64,000 nucleotides of DNA from Edaphobacter paludis (GTDB lineage Bacteria; Acidobacteriota; Terriglobia; Terriglobales; Acidobacteriaceae), in the NCBI RefSeq assembly GCF_039993895.1, contig NZ_CP121194.1:3286001-3350000 (forward strand), read 5' to 3'. The translations under genes were made by a program, and so were the position numbers. Positions 28,779 through 37,311 of the stretch are shown one piece after another (the stretch's first letter is position 1; each line of letters begins with the position of its first letter). The notes under the pieces are model-generated. The model worked only from the letters and a program-made list of their open reading frames with translations. It was not told where the DNA came from and ran no database searches.

Positions 28779-29276
28779 ATGGCACGAATGGAAGTCGTTC
28801 GCGGAGACATTACACAGCTTGCCGTCGACGCAATCGTAAACGCGGCCAACAACTCCCTGCTCGGCGGAGGCGGGGTCGACGGCGCAATTCACAGGGCAGC
28901 GGGTAAGGAACTTCTCAGAGCGTGCGAAAAGCTCCACGGCTGCGCAACCGGTTCGGCCAAGGCCACGTCTGGCTTCGATCTCCCGGCAAAGTGGATCTTC
29001 CATGCCGTGGGTCCGGTCTGGAGCGGCGGCTCCCACGGCGAAGCCGACCTGCTGGCGGGCTGCTACCGCCGCTGCATGGAGCTAGCCGGCGAGCACAACG
29101 CGAAGTCCATCGCATTCCCGGCGATCTCGACCGGCATCTATCGCTTCCCCCTTCAGCAGGCAGCGGAGATCGCCGTCCACACAGTTCGCCAGCATCTGCA
29201 AAGCAGCGACGTAGACCGGGTAATTTTCTGCTGCTTCGACGATGCAACGGTTGAGGTCTACCAGAAAATCGTTTAG
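28779..29276 (+). CDS. Macro-domain protein, ADP-ribose (O-acetyl-ADP-ribose) deacetylase-like
   Basis: The 165-residue single-domain protein has the macro-domain core: [20 protein letters not shown], the [14 protein letters not shown] phosphate loop, AVGPVWSGG and [20 protein letters not shown]. This is the YmdB/MacroD-type that hydrolyses O-acetyl-ADP-ribose or removes mono-ADP-ribose from proteins. No ADP-ribosyltransferase or sirtuin gene is adjacent. It is divergent from scpB. A perfect 7-bp stem-loop (29278-29294) directly follows its stop codon. Confidence 0.93.
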   Translation: MARMEVVRGDITQLAVDAIVNAANNSLLGGGGVDGAIHRAAGKELLRACEKLHGCATGSAKATSGFDLPAKWIFHAVGPVWSGGSHGEADLLAGCYRRCMELAGEHNAKSIAFPAISTGIYRFPLQQAAEIAVHTVRQHLQSSDVDRVIFCCFDDATVEVYQKIV

Positions 29277-29405
29277 GGAGTCGCACGGCGACTCGCATGC
29301 CGGAGACCGAGGTGGCATTCTTTTGCATAAATGGAAAAACTTTGCCCACAATCGGTCTCCGAAAGACACGGATCAGGAGCTTTTTACGGTTATGCTTTGG
29401 CCTGA

Positions 29406-29569
29406 AAATTGCTTAATTTCGATTATGTTTCACCTTATGTTCACCGACACCGAATTCACGGCAGCGCTGCCAATGGGTCAAGCGCTGTCATGCAGGAACC
29501 AGTCTCGCTGATGCTGATGGGTACGGGGATGCTCGGCTAGCCGCCGCGCTTCGCCGCAGACTAAGCTAG
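29406..29569 (+). pseudogene. Remnant of a PEP-CTERM (exosortase-sorted) protein gene
   Basis: The frame in 29406-29540 ends with ANGSSAVMQEPVSLMLMG followed by TGMLG and a stop. This resembles a PEP-CTERM signal (Pro-Glu-Pro, hydrophobic LLLLGTG helix, basic end) in which the usual PEP is QEP. One base later, frame 29537-29569 reads LAAALRRRLS then stop, which is exactly the expected end of such a signal. A single missing C at 29537 would explain the break. The protein body is missing upstream. A perfectly placed terminator follows at 29590. Inference only. Confidence 0.45.
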
Positions 29570-29589
29570 TAGGATGCAGAAGCATAGAA

Positions 29590-29617
29590 AGCCCCGGCCC
29601 ATAAGCCGGGGCTCTTT
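29590..29617 (+). terminator. Intrinsic terminator
   Basis: AGCCCCGGC at 29590-29598 pairs with GCCGGGGCT at 29605-29613 around a 6-base loop and is followed by CTTTGTTTTG. It most likely ended the decayed PEP-CTERM gene. The remaining part of the 392-base gap 29277-29668 shows no intact gene. Confidence 0.8.
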
Positions 29618-29668
29618 GTTTTGTACTCTTACTTCCAGAATAAGTTGAACATGCGATAGGCTGACACC

Positions 29669-30910
29669 TTGACCCTCTTTGCCCTGCTTAGCGTGATCGT
29701 CTGCCTCGCCGCGCTCTTCGGTCTGGTGAGCAACCGCTTCCTGCGCCTTCCTCCTACCATCGGCACGCTCGCTCTCTCGGTTGTCGCCGTCTCCATCCTC
29801 ACCGTACTCGGCAAACACCTTCCCGGCATCCAGGACTTCGCCACGAAGCTTGTTCAGTCCATCGATTTCAACGCCATCGTTTTGCACGGGATGCTTGCCT
29901 TCCTGCTCTTCGCGGGTGCCCTGCATCTCGATCTCGGGCGTCTGAAGAAACAGGCTTTCCCAGTCGCCGCGCTCTCGGTAGTCGGCACTATACTTGCCAC
30001 CCTCTTCGTTGCAGGCCTACTCTGGCTGATCCTGCACCTCTGCCGCATGGCTGCCGACGTCCCGACCTGCCTCATCTTCGGCGCACTCATCTCGCCCACC
30101 GACCCCGTCGCTGTGCTCGAAATGCTGCGCCGCGTCAAAGCCCCCGCCGAGGTGCAAACCCTGCTCGGCGGCGAATCGCTCTTCAACGATGGCGTCGGCG
30201 CCGTCCTCTTCCTTGCGCTCCTCGAGGCATCCGGCCCACATGGAATGCCTTCTCTCTCGCGTTTTTCCATCCTGTTCCTACTCGAAGCCGGTGGTGGTCT
30301 CGCGCTGGGGCTCATCGCAGGGTACGCCGTCTCGCGCCTGATTCGCCTAAGCGACGACTACACTCTTCGCACCCTGCTCACCCTCGCCCTGGCCATGGGC
30401 GGATACGCTCTTGCGGACGCACTGCACCTCTCCGCGCCGCTCGAAGCCGTCGCCGCTGGCCTCATGGTCAGCTACCGCGCACATGCCGTTTCCACACCTG
30501 TCCGGCAGGAAGTTGCTGATTTCTGGGCTCTACTCGATGACATGCTCAATGTCGTTCTGTTCCTTCTGCTCGGGTTCGCCATGATCTTGGTGCCCTTCTC
30601 AACGCGCCTCTTCGTCGCTGGCCTGCTGACCATTCCTGCCGTTCTGCTGGCGCGCGCAGCATCGGTCGCGGTCGTCCTGTTCCCTCTCCGCCGCTATGTA
30701 GACCGCTTCGGAGCCCTGTGCGCCGTGCTTACCTGGGGAGGGCTCCGCGGCGCGCTTTCCGTCGCCCTCGTCCTGACGTTGGCGCATCGCGCCGGGGCAA
30801 TCGAACTGCTGTCGATCACCTACACCGTTGTCGTATTCTCTGTCCTCGCGCAGGGTCTCACCATGGTCCCGCTCCTCCGCCGGTTGGGATATGCCCGCAC
30901 ACAAGTATGA
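29669..30910 (+). CDS. Na+/H+ antiporter of the CPA1 family
   Basis: The 413-residue inner-membrane protein has about 12 helices. The motifs FLLFAGALHLDLGRLKKQ, LIFGALISPTDPVAVLEMLRR, GGESLFNDGVGAVLFL and LTWGGLRGALSVALVL are those of NhaP/CPA1 cation:proton antiporters; the acidic FNDG residue is the expected ion-binding site. It exchanges Na+ (or K+) for protons, for pH and salt homeostasis. The start is a TTG at 29669 with AGG about 9 bases upstream, so expression may be modest. Confidence 0.9.
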   Translation: MTLFALLSVIVCLAALFGLVSNRFLRLPPTIGTLALSVVAVSILTVLGKHLPGIQDFATKLVQSIDFNAIVLHGMLAFLLFAGALHLDLGRLKKQAFPVAALSVVGTILATLFVAGLLWLILHLCRMAADVPTCLIFGALISPTDPVAVLEMLRRVKAPAEVQTLLGGESLFNDGVGAVLFLALLEASGPHGMPSLSRFSILFLLEAGGGLALGLIAGYAVSRLIRLSDDYTLRTLLTLALAMGGYALADALHLSAPLEAVAAGLMVSYRAHAVSTPVRQEVADFWALLDDMLNVVLFLLLGFAMILVPFSTRLFVAGLLTIPAVLLARAASVAVVLFPLRRYVDRFGALCAVLTWGGLRGALSVALVLTLAHRAGAIELLSITYTVVVFSVLAQGLTMVPLLRRLGYARTQV

Positions 30911-30948
30911 TGGGACCGCAGAAAAAAATCAGAGCGGAGCAGGCGAAA

Positions 30949-31677
30949 ATGCCGTCAGAGATACGCACGCACAGGTCCATTCTCCAGAAGTCCCTCACCC
31001 TCTGCCTCGCTCTCACCCCCTTCGCCACGGCGCAAACAGTTCCCCACTCTCCGGCGGCAATTCATCTGGTGGGAGTCCGCGCCGTACTGGACAAAACTCT
31101 CGACGCCCGAAAGGTAAAAGAGGGAGACACCGTCCTCGCCAGGCCCGAGGTAAAGATTCACCTTGGCGATGGCGTCGACCTCGAGACCAACAGCAAACTG
31201 CTCGGACGCGTCGATACCGTCCAACCGTCGCTCAGCAAGAGCGACTCCACTGTAACCGTGACCTTCGACAGGATCCAGTTGAAGGATGGCCGCCAAATCC
31301 CGATCAAGGCGACCATTCTCTGGATCGGCCAGCCTCCCAGCCTCCTCAACCCAACCGTCGTCTCCGCCGCCGCCGATCGAACCACGCCCGGCGTAGGCGT
31401 CGGTGCCGGGATGACCGGAACACCACCCGCGCAAGGTTATCAAGGTTCAGAAATAGCCGGTCCGCCGAAGCGTCACCAGGATCGGCCCGCCCCTGCCCCC
31501 GCGCCAACCGGCGTCTTCTCGCAAACCAATGCAATTCCTGGCATTAACTTCACCAGCGACATCCGCAAGCCGGAATCCGGTTCGTTCAATTCCTCAGGCC
31601 GAAACGTGAACATCCCCGCAGGGACTGTCTTCGCCTTCGCCCTTGCGGCTCTGCCCACCAATGCGCCGAATCCATAG
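30949..31677 (+). CDS. Secreted protein of unknown function
   Basis: From the ATG at 30949 (CGGAG about 9 bases upstream) the protein has 242 residues with a signal peptide ending ALTPFATAQT. The mature domain, about residues 35-130, is beta-rich (VEGDTVLARPEV-like, VTVTFDRIQLKDGRQIPIKA), resembling acidobacterial proteins with a TrbI-like or DUF-type beta barrel. The rest is Gly/Pro-rich disorder and a final FAFALAALPTNAP. An ATG at 30907 overlaps the antiporter stop and cannot be excluded. No function is inferred. Confidence 0.7.
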   Translation: MPSEIRTHRSILQKSLTLCLALTPFATAQTVPHSPAAIHLVGVRAVLDKTLDARKVKEGDTVLARPEVKIHLGDGVDLETNSKLLGRVDTVQPSLSKSDSTVTVTFDRIQLKDGRQIPIKATILWIGQPPSLLNPTVVSAAADRTTPGVGVGAGMTGTPPAQGYQGSEIAGPPKRHQDRPAPAPAPTGVFSQTNAIPGINFTSDIRKPESGSFNSSGRNVNIPAGTVFAFALAALPTNAPNP

Positions 31678-31704
31678 CAATCGGCCCAAAGCAGCAATAG
31701 CTCA

Positions 31705-32691
31705 CTACCGCCAATCGTCCCGGGCCTGCGCCTGATCGGCAAAGACAGCATCGAAGTTATCCGTCTTCTTGATAAGGATGTCGCCCTCCTGCATCGGCTG
31801 ATGCAATAGCACCGCCTGTAGACGCACCAATTCCAGCATCGCCAGAAACATGCAGATCAGCGCGCGCTCGGTATGGGTATTGTGCAGCAGCCGCCGTAGG
31901 CTCACCGGCTTCTCTTCCATCAGGAGCCGCCGCTTCACATAATCGATCATCTGTGCGACAGTCACGGACTCCTCGTCCACATTCAGGACTGGCCGCTCCC
32001 GTAGACGGCTCAAAATATCCTGGAACACGCGCACCAGATCAACGGTATCGGCGGCAATCTCGCGTTCGGCGCCGGCCGCCTCTTTGAACTCGCGCATCCC
32101 CGGATTCGTCCAAGTGGCCTCTTCAATCTGTTGCTTCTGCATCAGCATCTGCGCCGCCGCCTTAAAGCGCTCATGCTCCAGCAGCCGCTCCACAAGTTCA
32201 CGCCGCGGGTCTTCCGGGTCGCCGCCGAGCACATCGCTGGGGTCGCGCGGCAGCAGTGTCTTCGACTTGATATGGATCAGCAGCGAGGCCATGTAAATAA
32301 ACTCGCCTGCGGCATCTACATCGGTCTGCTTCAACTGATGCGTATAGTCCAGAAACTGGCTGGTGATCCGCGCAATCGGAATGTCGTAAATATCGATATT
32401 CTGCTTGCGAATCAGGTCCAGCAGCAGATCAAGCGGCCCATCGTAGACGTGGCGTACGGTAACCGAAAAGGGCGACTGCGAAGCCTCTTCCTTGGCCGCG
32501 GAAGGCCGCTTCGGCTCCGGCGGCGCGGGGGGAACCGGCTTGGGCTGCAACTCAAAAGGCTCATGCGACTCTGCAGCATCAGGGGTCGTCGTGTCGGGTG
32601 TCGCAACAGTTTGCTCGACCGCAGCCTCTGCATGTTCTGTCTCGTGGGGCTGCTCAGACGTGCCTTCGGGATGGAGAATATCTTCAGCCAT
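31705..32691 (-). CDS. scpA: Segregation and condensation protein A, with disordered N-terminal extension
   Basis: ScpA is the kleisin that bridges SMC heads with ScpB. The core begins at about residue 78 with SVTVRHVYDGPLDLLLDLIRKQNIDIYDIPI, continues with FIYMASLLIHIKSKTLLPRD and ends with a C-terminal winged helix (LVRLQAVLLHQ). The first 75 residues are acidic, Thr/Pro-rich and probably disordered; ScpB has similar tails. It overlaps nothing and lies 2 bases from trpS, its upstream neighbour, so the two are probably co-transcribed. Confidence 0.92.
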   Translation of the reverse strand: MAEDILHPEGTSEQPHETEHAEAAVEQTVATPDTTTPDAAESHEPFELQPKPVPPAPPEPKRPSAAKEEASQSPFSVTVRHVYDGPLDLLLDLIRKQNIDIYDIPIARITSQFLDYTHQLKQTDVDAAGEFIYMASLLIHIKSKTLLPRDPSDVLGGDPEDPRRELVERLLEHERFKAAAQMLMQKQQIEEATWTNPGMREFKEAAGAEREIAADTVDLVRVFQDILSRLRERPVLNVDEESVTVAQMIDYVKRRLLMEEKPVSLRRLLHNTHTERALICMFLAMLELVRLQAVLLHQPMQEGDILIKKTDNFDAVFADQAQARDDWR

Positions 32692-32693
32692 AG

Positions 32694-33863
32694 TTATTCG
32701 AGACCTACCACAGAGCGAACCTGCTGCATCGTTATTGCGGCACGTGCTGCTGCTCTTGTAGCGCCGTCCGCGAGAATCGCATCGACCTCAGCGGGATTCG
32801 CCTCAAAATAACGGCGGCGCTCCTGTATAGGCGCCAGCGCCTTAACTACGCCATCGGCCAGCCAGCCCTTGCACTCGATACATCCTATTCCAGCAGTTGT
32901 GCAGCCTTCACGCGCCTTCTGCTGGGTCTCTTCTGTCGAAAAGACCTTATGCAGATCGAAGACCGGACAAACATCCGGATTGCCGGGGTCTTCGCGGCGA
33001 ATCCGGGCCGGATCGGTGACCATTGTCTTCAGCTTCGACCGAATCTCCGGCTCCGAATCGGAGAGCAGAATCGTGTTCTTATAGCTCTTCGACATCTTGC
33101 GGCCATCGGTGCCAGGCAGCTTGGGCGAGGGCGTCAACAGGACTTCAGGCTCGGGAAGAATAGTCTCAACAAAGTACCCCGATTTGAGCTTTGTTTGATG
33201 TGCTGCCTGAACCAGTTCATGAGTGTTGAAATCGTCTTTATCGGGCTGTTTCGCGATCTTCCGCGCCTTCGTTTTGACAGCATCCAACTCCCAGGGAGCC
33301 GCGTTGGCATCAAGATAAAAACGCCCCGGATACAACGAGTTGAAACGACGCGCAATCTCGCGGGTAATCTCAACGTGTGCCTCTTGGTCTTTACCAACGG
33401 GGACATACTTGGGCTGATAAAGAAGGATGTCGGCGGACTGCAGCAGCGGGTAGCCAAGGAAGCCGAAAGTAGCGAGGTCCTTTTCTTTTAGCTGCTCCTG
33501 CTGATCCTTATAGCTGGGAACGCGCTCGAGCCAACTTAACGGTGTGATCATCCCCAACAAATCGTTAAGCTCGAAATGAGCTGGAACCTTGCTTTGAATA
33601 AAGATTGTGCAAAGCCCCGGATCAAGCCCCGCAGAGAGGAAATCGAGGGCCACATCGCGGATGTTTTGCTTGAGATTGCTTGTATCCGCATAGTCAGTCG
33701 TTAGCGCGTGATAATCCGCGATGAAGAAATAGCACTCATATTCATGCTGGAGCTTCACCCAGTTATAGAGCGCACCCATATAGTTGCCGAGATGCAACCG
33801 GCCCGTGGGACGCATACCGCTCAAAACGCGGCCGCGCGGAGTAATCGATGTATTTTCAGTCAT
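32694..33863 (-). CDS. trpS: Tryptophanyl-tRNA synthetase
   Basis: The class I synthetase charges tRNA-Trp. The HIGH-type motif is seen as GRLHLGNYMGALYNW and the KMSKS motif as GRKMSKSYKN; FFIADYHALTTDY, QSADILLYQPKYVPVGKDQ and IECKGWLADGVV are further family blocks. Length (389 residues) is longer than E. coli TrpS (334) but normal for the Thermus/acidobacterial type. The ATG at 33863 is preferred to the TTG at 33872, which is only 4 bases from an AGG. scpA follows after 2 bases. Confidence 0.95.
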   Translation of the reverse strand: MTENTSITPRGRVLSGMRPTGRLHLGNYMGALYNWVKLQHEYECYFFIADYHALTTDYADTSNLKQNIRDVALDFLSAGLDPGLCTIFIQSKVPAHFELNDLLGMITPLSWLERVPSYKDQQEQLKEKDLATFGFLGYPLLQSADILLYQPKYVPVGKDQEAHVEITREIARRFNSLYPGRFYLDANAAPWELDAVKTKARKIAKQPDKDDFNTHELVQAAHQTKLKSGYFVETILPEPEVLLTPSPKLPGTDGRKMSKSYKNTILLSDSEPEIRSKLKTMVTDPARIRREDPGNPDVCPVFDLHKVFSTEETQQKAREGCTTAGIGCIECKGWLADGVVKALAPIQERRRYFEANPAEVDAILADGATRAAARAAITMQQVRSVVGLE

Positions 33864-33939
33864 TGCTATCAAAACCTAAGGTTACATGATGGGCTGGCTG
33901 GCGAAATCGTGTGTCGGCATTGCAGAACAACCACGGCGG

Positions 33940-34641
33940 TCAAAGCGTAAAAAGAAGCCGATTAAAAGTCCCCAGCAGAGGGTTGAAGAACAACGTGAAG
34001 ATAAAGCTCCCTCCAATCAGAAACAGCACAATCAAACCAATCATGCCCATCCGGTCATAGAGTTGCACCGCCTTGTAGGGCAGAAAGTGCCGCAAAATAT
34101 GGCTTCCGTCCAAAGGAGGAATTGGGATCAGGTTAAAGATGAACAGCAACAGATTGATAAGGATCACAAAATAAAGGAACAGAGCCACGGGGAACAATGT
34201 CGGAAGGTTCGCTGTGGAGATACCTTTCATATTGGAAGCCAGCGCTACCGCCGTCGCCACCGCCGATATCCCCCCTGCGATCACATGCTTGAGAATAATG
34301 AGCAGCAGCAGCGCCACCGTAGCCATAGCCAGATTGCTGGCAGGCCCGGCAAGCGTCACCAGGATGTCGTCCCTCTTATAATTCTTGAAGTTACGCGCCG
34401 TCACTGGCGTAGGCTTGGCCCATCCGATGAGCGGCCAATGGTAGACCAGCGCCAGTAGCGGCATAAACACCGAACCCAATGGATCAAGGTGTTTCAGCGG
34501 ATTCAGCGTGACACGCCCCAGCATTTTACCCGTCGGATCGCCCAGCTTCCACGCAACCCACGCATGGGCGCACTCATGGACGCTGAAGGCAAGCACAAGT
34601 ACAACAACCTGAAAAAGCACCAGCACAACTTCCTGATTCAT
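33940..34641 (-). CDS. Site-2 protease family (M50) membrane metalloprotease
   Basis: The 233-residue protein has about six membrane helices. The zinc motif HECAHAWVAWKLGD (HExxH) lies in the first helix region, and NLIPIPPLDGSHILRHFLP provides the third ligand of M50 proteases. LAGPASNLAMATVALLL is a typical group-3 segment. It is a small, PDZ-free member of the S2P type found in many bacteria; its substrate is unknown. The next gene (hexapeptide acyltransferase) lies 4 bases away in the same direction. Confidence 0.92.
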   Translation of the reverse strand: MNQEVVLVLFQVVVLVLAFSVHECAHAWVAWKLGDPTGKMLGRVTLNPLKHLDPLGSVFMPLLALVYHWPLIGWAKPTPVTARNFKNYKRDDILVTLAGPASNLAMATVALLLLIILKHVIAGGISAVATAVALASNMKGISTANLPTLFPVALFLYFVILINLLLFIFNLIPIPPLDGSHILRHFLPYKAVQLYDRMGMIGLIVLFLIGGSFIFTLFFNPLLGTFNRLLFTL

Positions 34642-34645
34642 ATCT

Positions 34646-35446
34646 CTAGCTTATCGGAGGCTTGGCCTTCTGGCGCTTCACATGGGCAGGAATCCCCACC
34701 GAGACGCTCGCCGCAGGCACGTCACGGGTAGCGACAGCCATCGCGCCCAGCATGGCATCTTCGCCAACATTCGAGCCCGCCAGTACCGTGCCATGGTAGG
34801 TAACACGCGCCCGCGGACCAAGCTCCGTAGGCTTATTCGTCACATCCGCCTGCATGTTGATGTCATGCGTATGGCTGTAGATATTGGCATAATCTGCAAC
34901 ACTGGTGCCTTCATGCAGAATGATGCCGCCCCGATCGTCGAGCATGACATTCTTGTGGATCGTGCAGTTGTCTTCGATGGTCAGGTTGTAACCAAAGGTG
35001 AACTCGACATTGTGGAAGATCTTCACATGCTTGCCGACATGCTTAAAAATATGTCGCCCCAGCATGCAGCGAAAGCGGAATCCCAGCCAGTGATTCAGCC
35101 CCAACGGCGAGCGGTCGAACATCTGCCAGAACCAGATCAGCGGCTTGCGCGGTGCATACTGCGCCGGGTCGACGTCCCCATAATACTCAGGCTCAAGCGT
35201 AGCGTTGCGCGGATCGAAGGACTCAGCCAGTACGCTCGACGCTAGCTCGATCGTAAGAGTGGTCTGTTTACGTCCGCCATAAATTCGGCCGAGATAAATC
35301 TGGTGAAGTTCGTCGCGAACGATCTCGGAGCGACGGTCAATGGATTGGCAGCGAGTGAACTCTTCGTTAAGCTGTGAAAGCCAACGGAGGTAGGTGGCCT
35401 CCGCTTCAGGAGTAGGTTTGAGTTCGCGGTACGCGTGAATCGTCAT
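34646..35446 (-). CDS. Left-handed beta-helix (hexapeptide-repeat) acyltransferase
   Basis: The 266-residue cytosolic protein has a helical N-terminal half and a C-terminal hexapeptide helix (residues about 130-255) with repeats such as IFHNVEFTFGYNLTIEDNCTIHKNVMLDD in the middle. The SHTHD block carries the likely catalytic His, as in CatB/WbbJ-type O-acetyltransferases, and the end PAASVSVGIPAHVKRQ is typical. It could acetylate a sugar or peptide; the acceptor is unknown. It precedes the M50 gene in one leftward group. Confidence 0.85.
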   Translation of the reverse strand: MTIHAYRELKPTPEAEATYLRWLSQLNEEFTRCQSIDRRSEIVRDELHQIYLGRIYGGRKQTTLTIELASSVLAESFDPRNATLEPEYYGDVDPAQYAPRKPLIWFWQMFDRSPLGLNHWLGFRFRCMLGRHIFKHVGKHVKIFHNVEFTFGYNLTIEDNCTIHKNVMLDDRGGIILHEGTSVADYANIYSHTHDINMQADVTNKPTELGPRARVTYHGTVLAGSNVGEDAMLGAMAVATRDVPAASVSVGIPAHVKRQKAKPPIS

Positions 35447-35466
35447 AAGGCGCTTCCTTCATAGAC

Positions 35467-36195
35467 CTATTCGATGGCGAAAACGGCGGTGACGGTGGCA
35501 GACTTTTCAATCTCGCGGGGATTGATAGCCAGTGGCTGAACCTTCTCCATCCCCATCGGCGCAGCCATGGCGCGCATCATCGGGCGAATCAGTGAGGGCT
35601 GCACCTCGTTACTGGCATAGAGCAGCACCCCTAGTTTGGCATTGAGACTCTGCGCCATCTGTTCGGCCTGCGTGCGCGCGTGCTTCAAGGCCTTGGCGGC
35701 TGCCTCAGCCTCGGGAGCGTTCTCGTCCTTGAAGCTCCAGTCAATCTGGCCGCTCTGGTTGGCACCGGCCTTGACGGCGAGATCAAGCACCTTCGCCGCC
35801 TCATTGGCATTCGTACGGACTGTCCAGCTCTGCGTCACCTGGAACTTGCGCTGCGCCTTCTCGGCGTCGCTCAGCTTTTCCACCTCATAATTCTGGACCG
35901 GAGCAACCGACTGGTTCTCGCTCTGGATCGACTCGGACGGGATACCAGCCCCAGTAAGAGCCTTGACAATGGCATTCGAGGTGCGCGATCCGGCGGCGTA
36001 GGCGGCATCGCTGCTGGGGCCATAGGCGATAAATCCGACATGAACGGTGGCGATATCCGCCATGACCGTCACCTTATCCGTCGCGGTAACGGAGATTGTG
36101 CGATTTTCCTTGCTGACCTGAATCGTCTGCGCAAAAGCGGAGACGGAGACGGCTACAGCAACAGTGCAAAGTGCGACGGCGTGGAAGACCTTCAT
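35467..36195 (-). CDS. SIMPL-domain (DUF541) periplasmic protein
   Basis: The 242-residue protein has a signal peptide MKVFHAVALCTVAVAVSVSAF and then the SIMPL pattern: VSKENRTISVTATDKVTVMADIATVHVGF and, later, ALKHARTQAEQMAQSLNAKLG. Members form ring-like assemblies in the periplasm or outer membrane; a role in stress or channel formation is reported for some but is not general. Its first bases overlap the stop of the small basic protein gene upstream by 4. Confidence 0.88.
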   Translation of the reverse strand: MKVFHAVALCTVAVAVSVSAFAQTIQVSKENRTISVTATDKVTVMADIATVHVGFIAYGPSSDAAYAAGSRTSNAIVKALTGAGIPSESIQSENQSVAPVQNYEVEKLSDAEKAQRKFQVTQSWTVRTNANEAAKVLDLAVKAGANQSGQIDWSFKDENAPEAEAAAKALKHARTQAEQMAQSLNAKLGVLLYASNEVQPSLIRPMMRAMAAPMGMEKVQPLAINPREIEKSATVTAVFAIE

Positions 36196-36374
36196 TCTTC
36201 TTCTCCTATATTGCCGATCAGGTCGGCCATGGTGGGCTTATGTTTCGGCTTGGCTGCGAGCTTCTGTTTGGGATCGGGGAGGACGCGCTCCGGCGGCGGC
36301 GTGCCGACGCGGGCTCGCGCATTCGCCTTCACCGCTTTGATCTTCGAAAAAACCTGCTTCTTCGGCTTGCTCAT
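36192..36374 (-). CDS. Small basic protein upstream of the SIMPL gene
   Basis: From the ATG at 36374 the 60-residue product is Lys/Arg/Pro-rich (MSKPKKQVFSKIKAVKANAR, then PPPERVLPDPKQKL) and ends in TMADLIGNIGEEE. It overlaps the SIMPL start by four bases (ATGA), so it is translated as part of that operon if real. No known domain; the basic, disordered composition suggests nucleic-acid binding, which is inference only. Confidence 0.6.
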   Translation of the reverse strand: MSKPKKQVFSKIKAVKANARARVGTPPPERVLPDPKQKLAAKPKHKPTMADLIGNIGEEE

Positions 36375-36489
36375 CTCGACACCTGCCGGCTGCAAAGCCC
36401 ACACCGATTATGCAATACTCTCTTCGCAAGGGCAGCATAACGGACGACGCAGCGAAGTAACCGTCCCAGACCCCCGGATGAGGTGCCCG

Positions 36490-36762
36490 ATGGAAGAGCG
36501 AGATTTTTTCGATGAGCGGCCGGAACAGCGGACGCATGTAATGACCTGTCCGCATTGCGGACAGCAGGACGAGTATCAGCTGAGCTGGCTGGTACGGCGC
36601 AAAAAGCCACAGTTGCCCCGGGGAGCCGACGACCGCGATCGTGCCCGTTTCGCCAAGGCGCAGAGCTATATGGTCCGCCGCGACGATATGGTGGGCTGTA
36701 AAAACGTCCGCTGCCGGAAACGGTTTGACGTCGCCGGAATCCAGTCGGTGGCGTTTATTTAA
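36490..36762 (+). CDS. Small Zn-ribbon-like protein
   Basis: The 90-residue product starts at 36490 with GAGG 6 bases upstream. It carries THVMTCPHCGQQDEYQLSW and, near the C-terminus, GCKNVRCRKRFDV, giving a CPHC...CKNVRC arrangement suited to one zinc ion. The middle is basic (RRKKPQLPRGADDRDRARF). It resembles small nucleic-acid-binding zinc ribbons, but the family is not recognised with certainty. The much longer open frame upstream is not supported. It is followed by a strong stem-loop. Confidence 0.75.
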   Translation: MEERDFFDERPEQRTHVMTCPHCGQQDEYQLSWLVRRKKPQLPRGADDRDRARFAKAQSYMVRRDDMVGCKNVRCRKRFDVAGIQSVAFI

Positions 36763-36776
36763 AAAATCCCTGCTTT

Positions 36777-36800
36777 AGGGCACGGCGTCAGCCGTGCCCT
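36777..36800 (+). terminator. Stem-loop terminator, possible interspersed palindrome
   Basis: AGGGCACGGC, loop GTCA, GCCGTGCCCT form a perfect 10-bp stem followed by a T-rich stretch. A second perfect palindrome, GCGGCTTTAGCCGC at 36820-36833, follows within 20 bases. Together they look like a paired interspersed repeat; the pair occurs once in this window. Confidence 0.65.
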
Positions 36801-36965
36801 GAGCTATTTTGTTTACTGCGCGGCTTTAGCCGCTAAGGTACATTTTCTTTAGGTTTTTTCGCTCACGCGACCGATAATGGTCTGCTGTGATTTAATGGAG
36901 CGGTATGACCCGGCGGGGTGACGCAACCTTCGAACCGGAATCACACGCAGGAGACGAGTACACCG

Positions 36966-37250
36966 ATGGCCAACACCTTGCTGCCCCTGGAAGAGCGGAA
37001 TCTGACCCCCGATCAGGTCGAACAACTGGATCGTCGCCGCCGTCGCGGCCAGCTTTTTCTGACGCTCTGCCTGCAATGTTTCGTCGTGGCATCGCTGGTC
37101 ACCCTATGGGCCGGACAAGACTGGACGCTCTCTCCGGGCTGGATGCATCCCATGGTCTACTGGGATGCGATCATGTTCGCGGCGGCTCTCTTCTTTGGCG
37201 TCGTTGGCGTTCGCCTGCGTCGCGGCAGCACGGAGTTCATCAGCTATTAG
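36966..37250 (+). CDS. Small two-helix membrane protein
   Basis: The ATG at 36966 gives 94 residues. A charged N-terminal segment (LTPDQVEQLDRRRRRG) is followed by two membrane helices, FLTLCLQCFVVASLVTLWAG and IMFAAALFFGVVGVRL, and a short tail. AGGAG lies 12 bases upstream. It is 61 bases before the ETF-quinone oxidoreductase gene and may belong to the same transcript. I do not recognise the family. Confidence 0.7.
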   Translation: MANTLLPLEERNLTPDQVEQLDRRRRRGQLFLTLCLQCFVVASLVTLWAGQDWTLSPGWMHPMVYWDAIMFAAALFFGVVGVRLRRGSTEFISY

Positions 37251-37311
37251 GAAGGTAAGGTTCCTTCCATAGCTGACGGGCCCTTGGAACCGCCTGCGGA
37301 AGCTGTAACGG

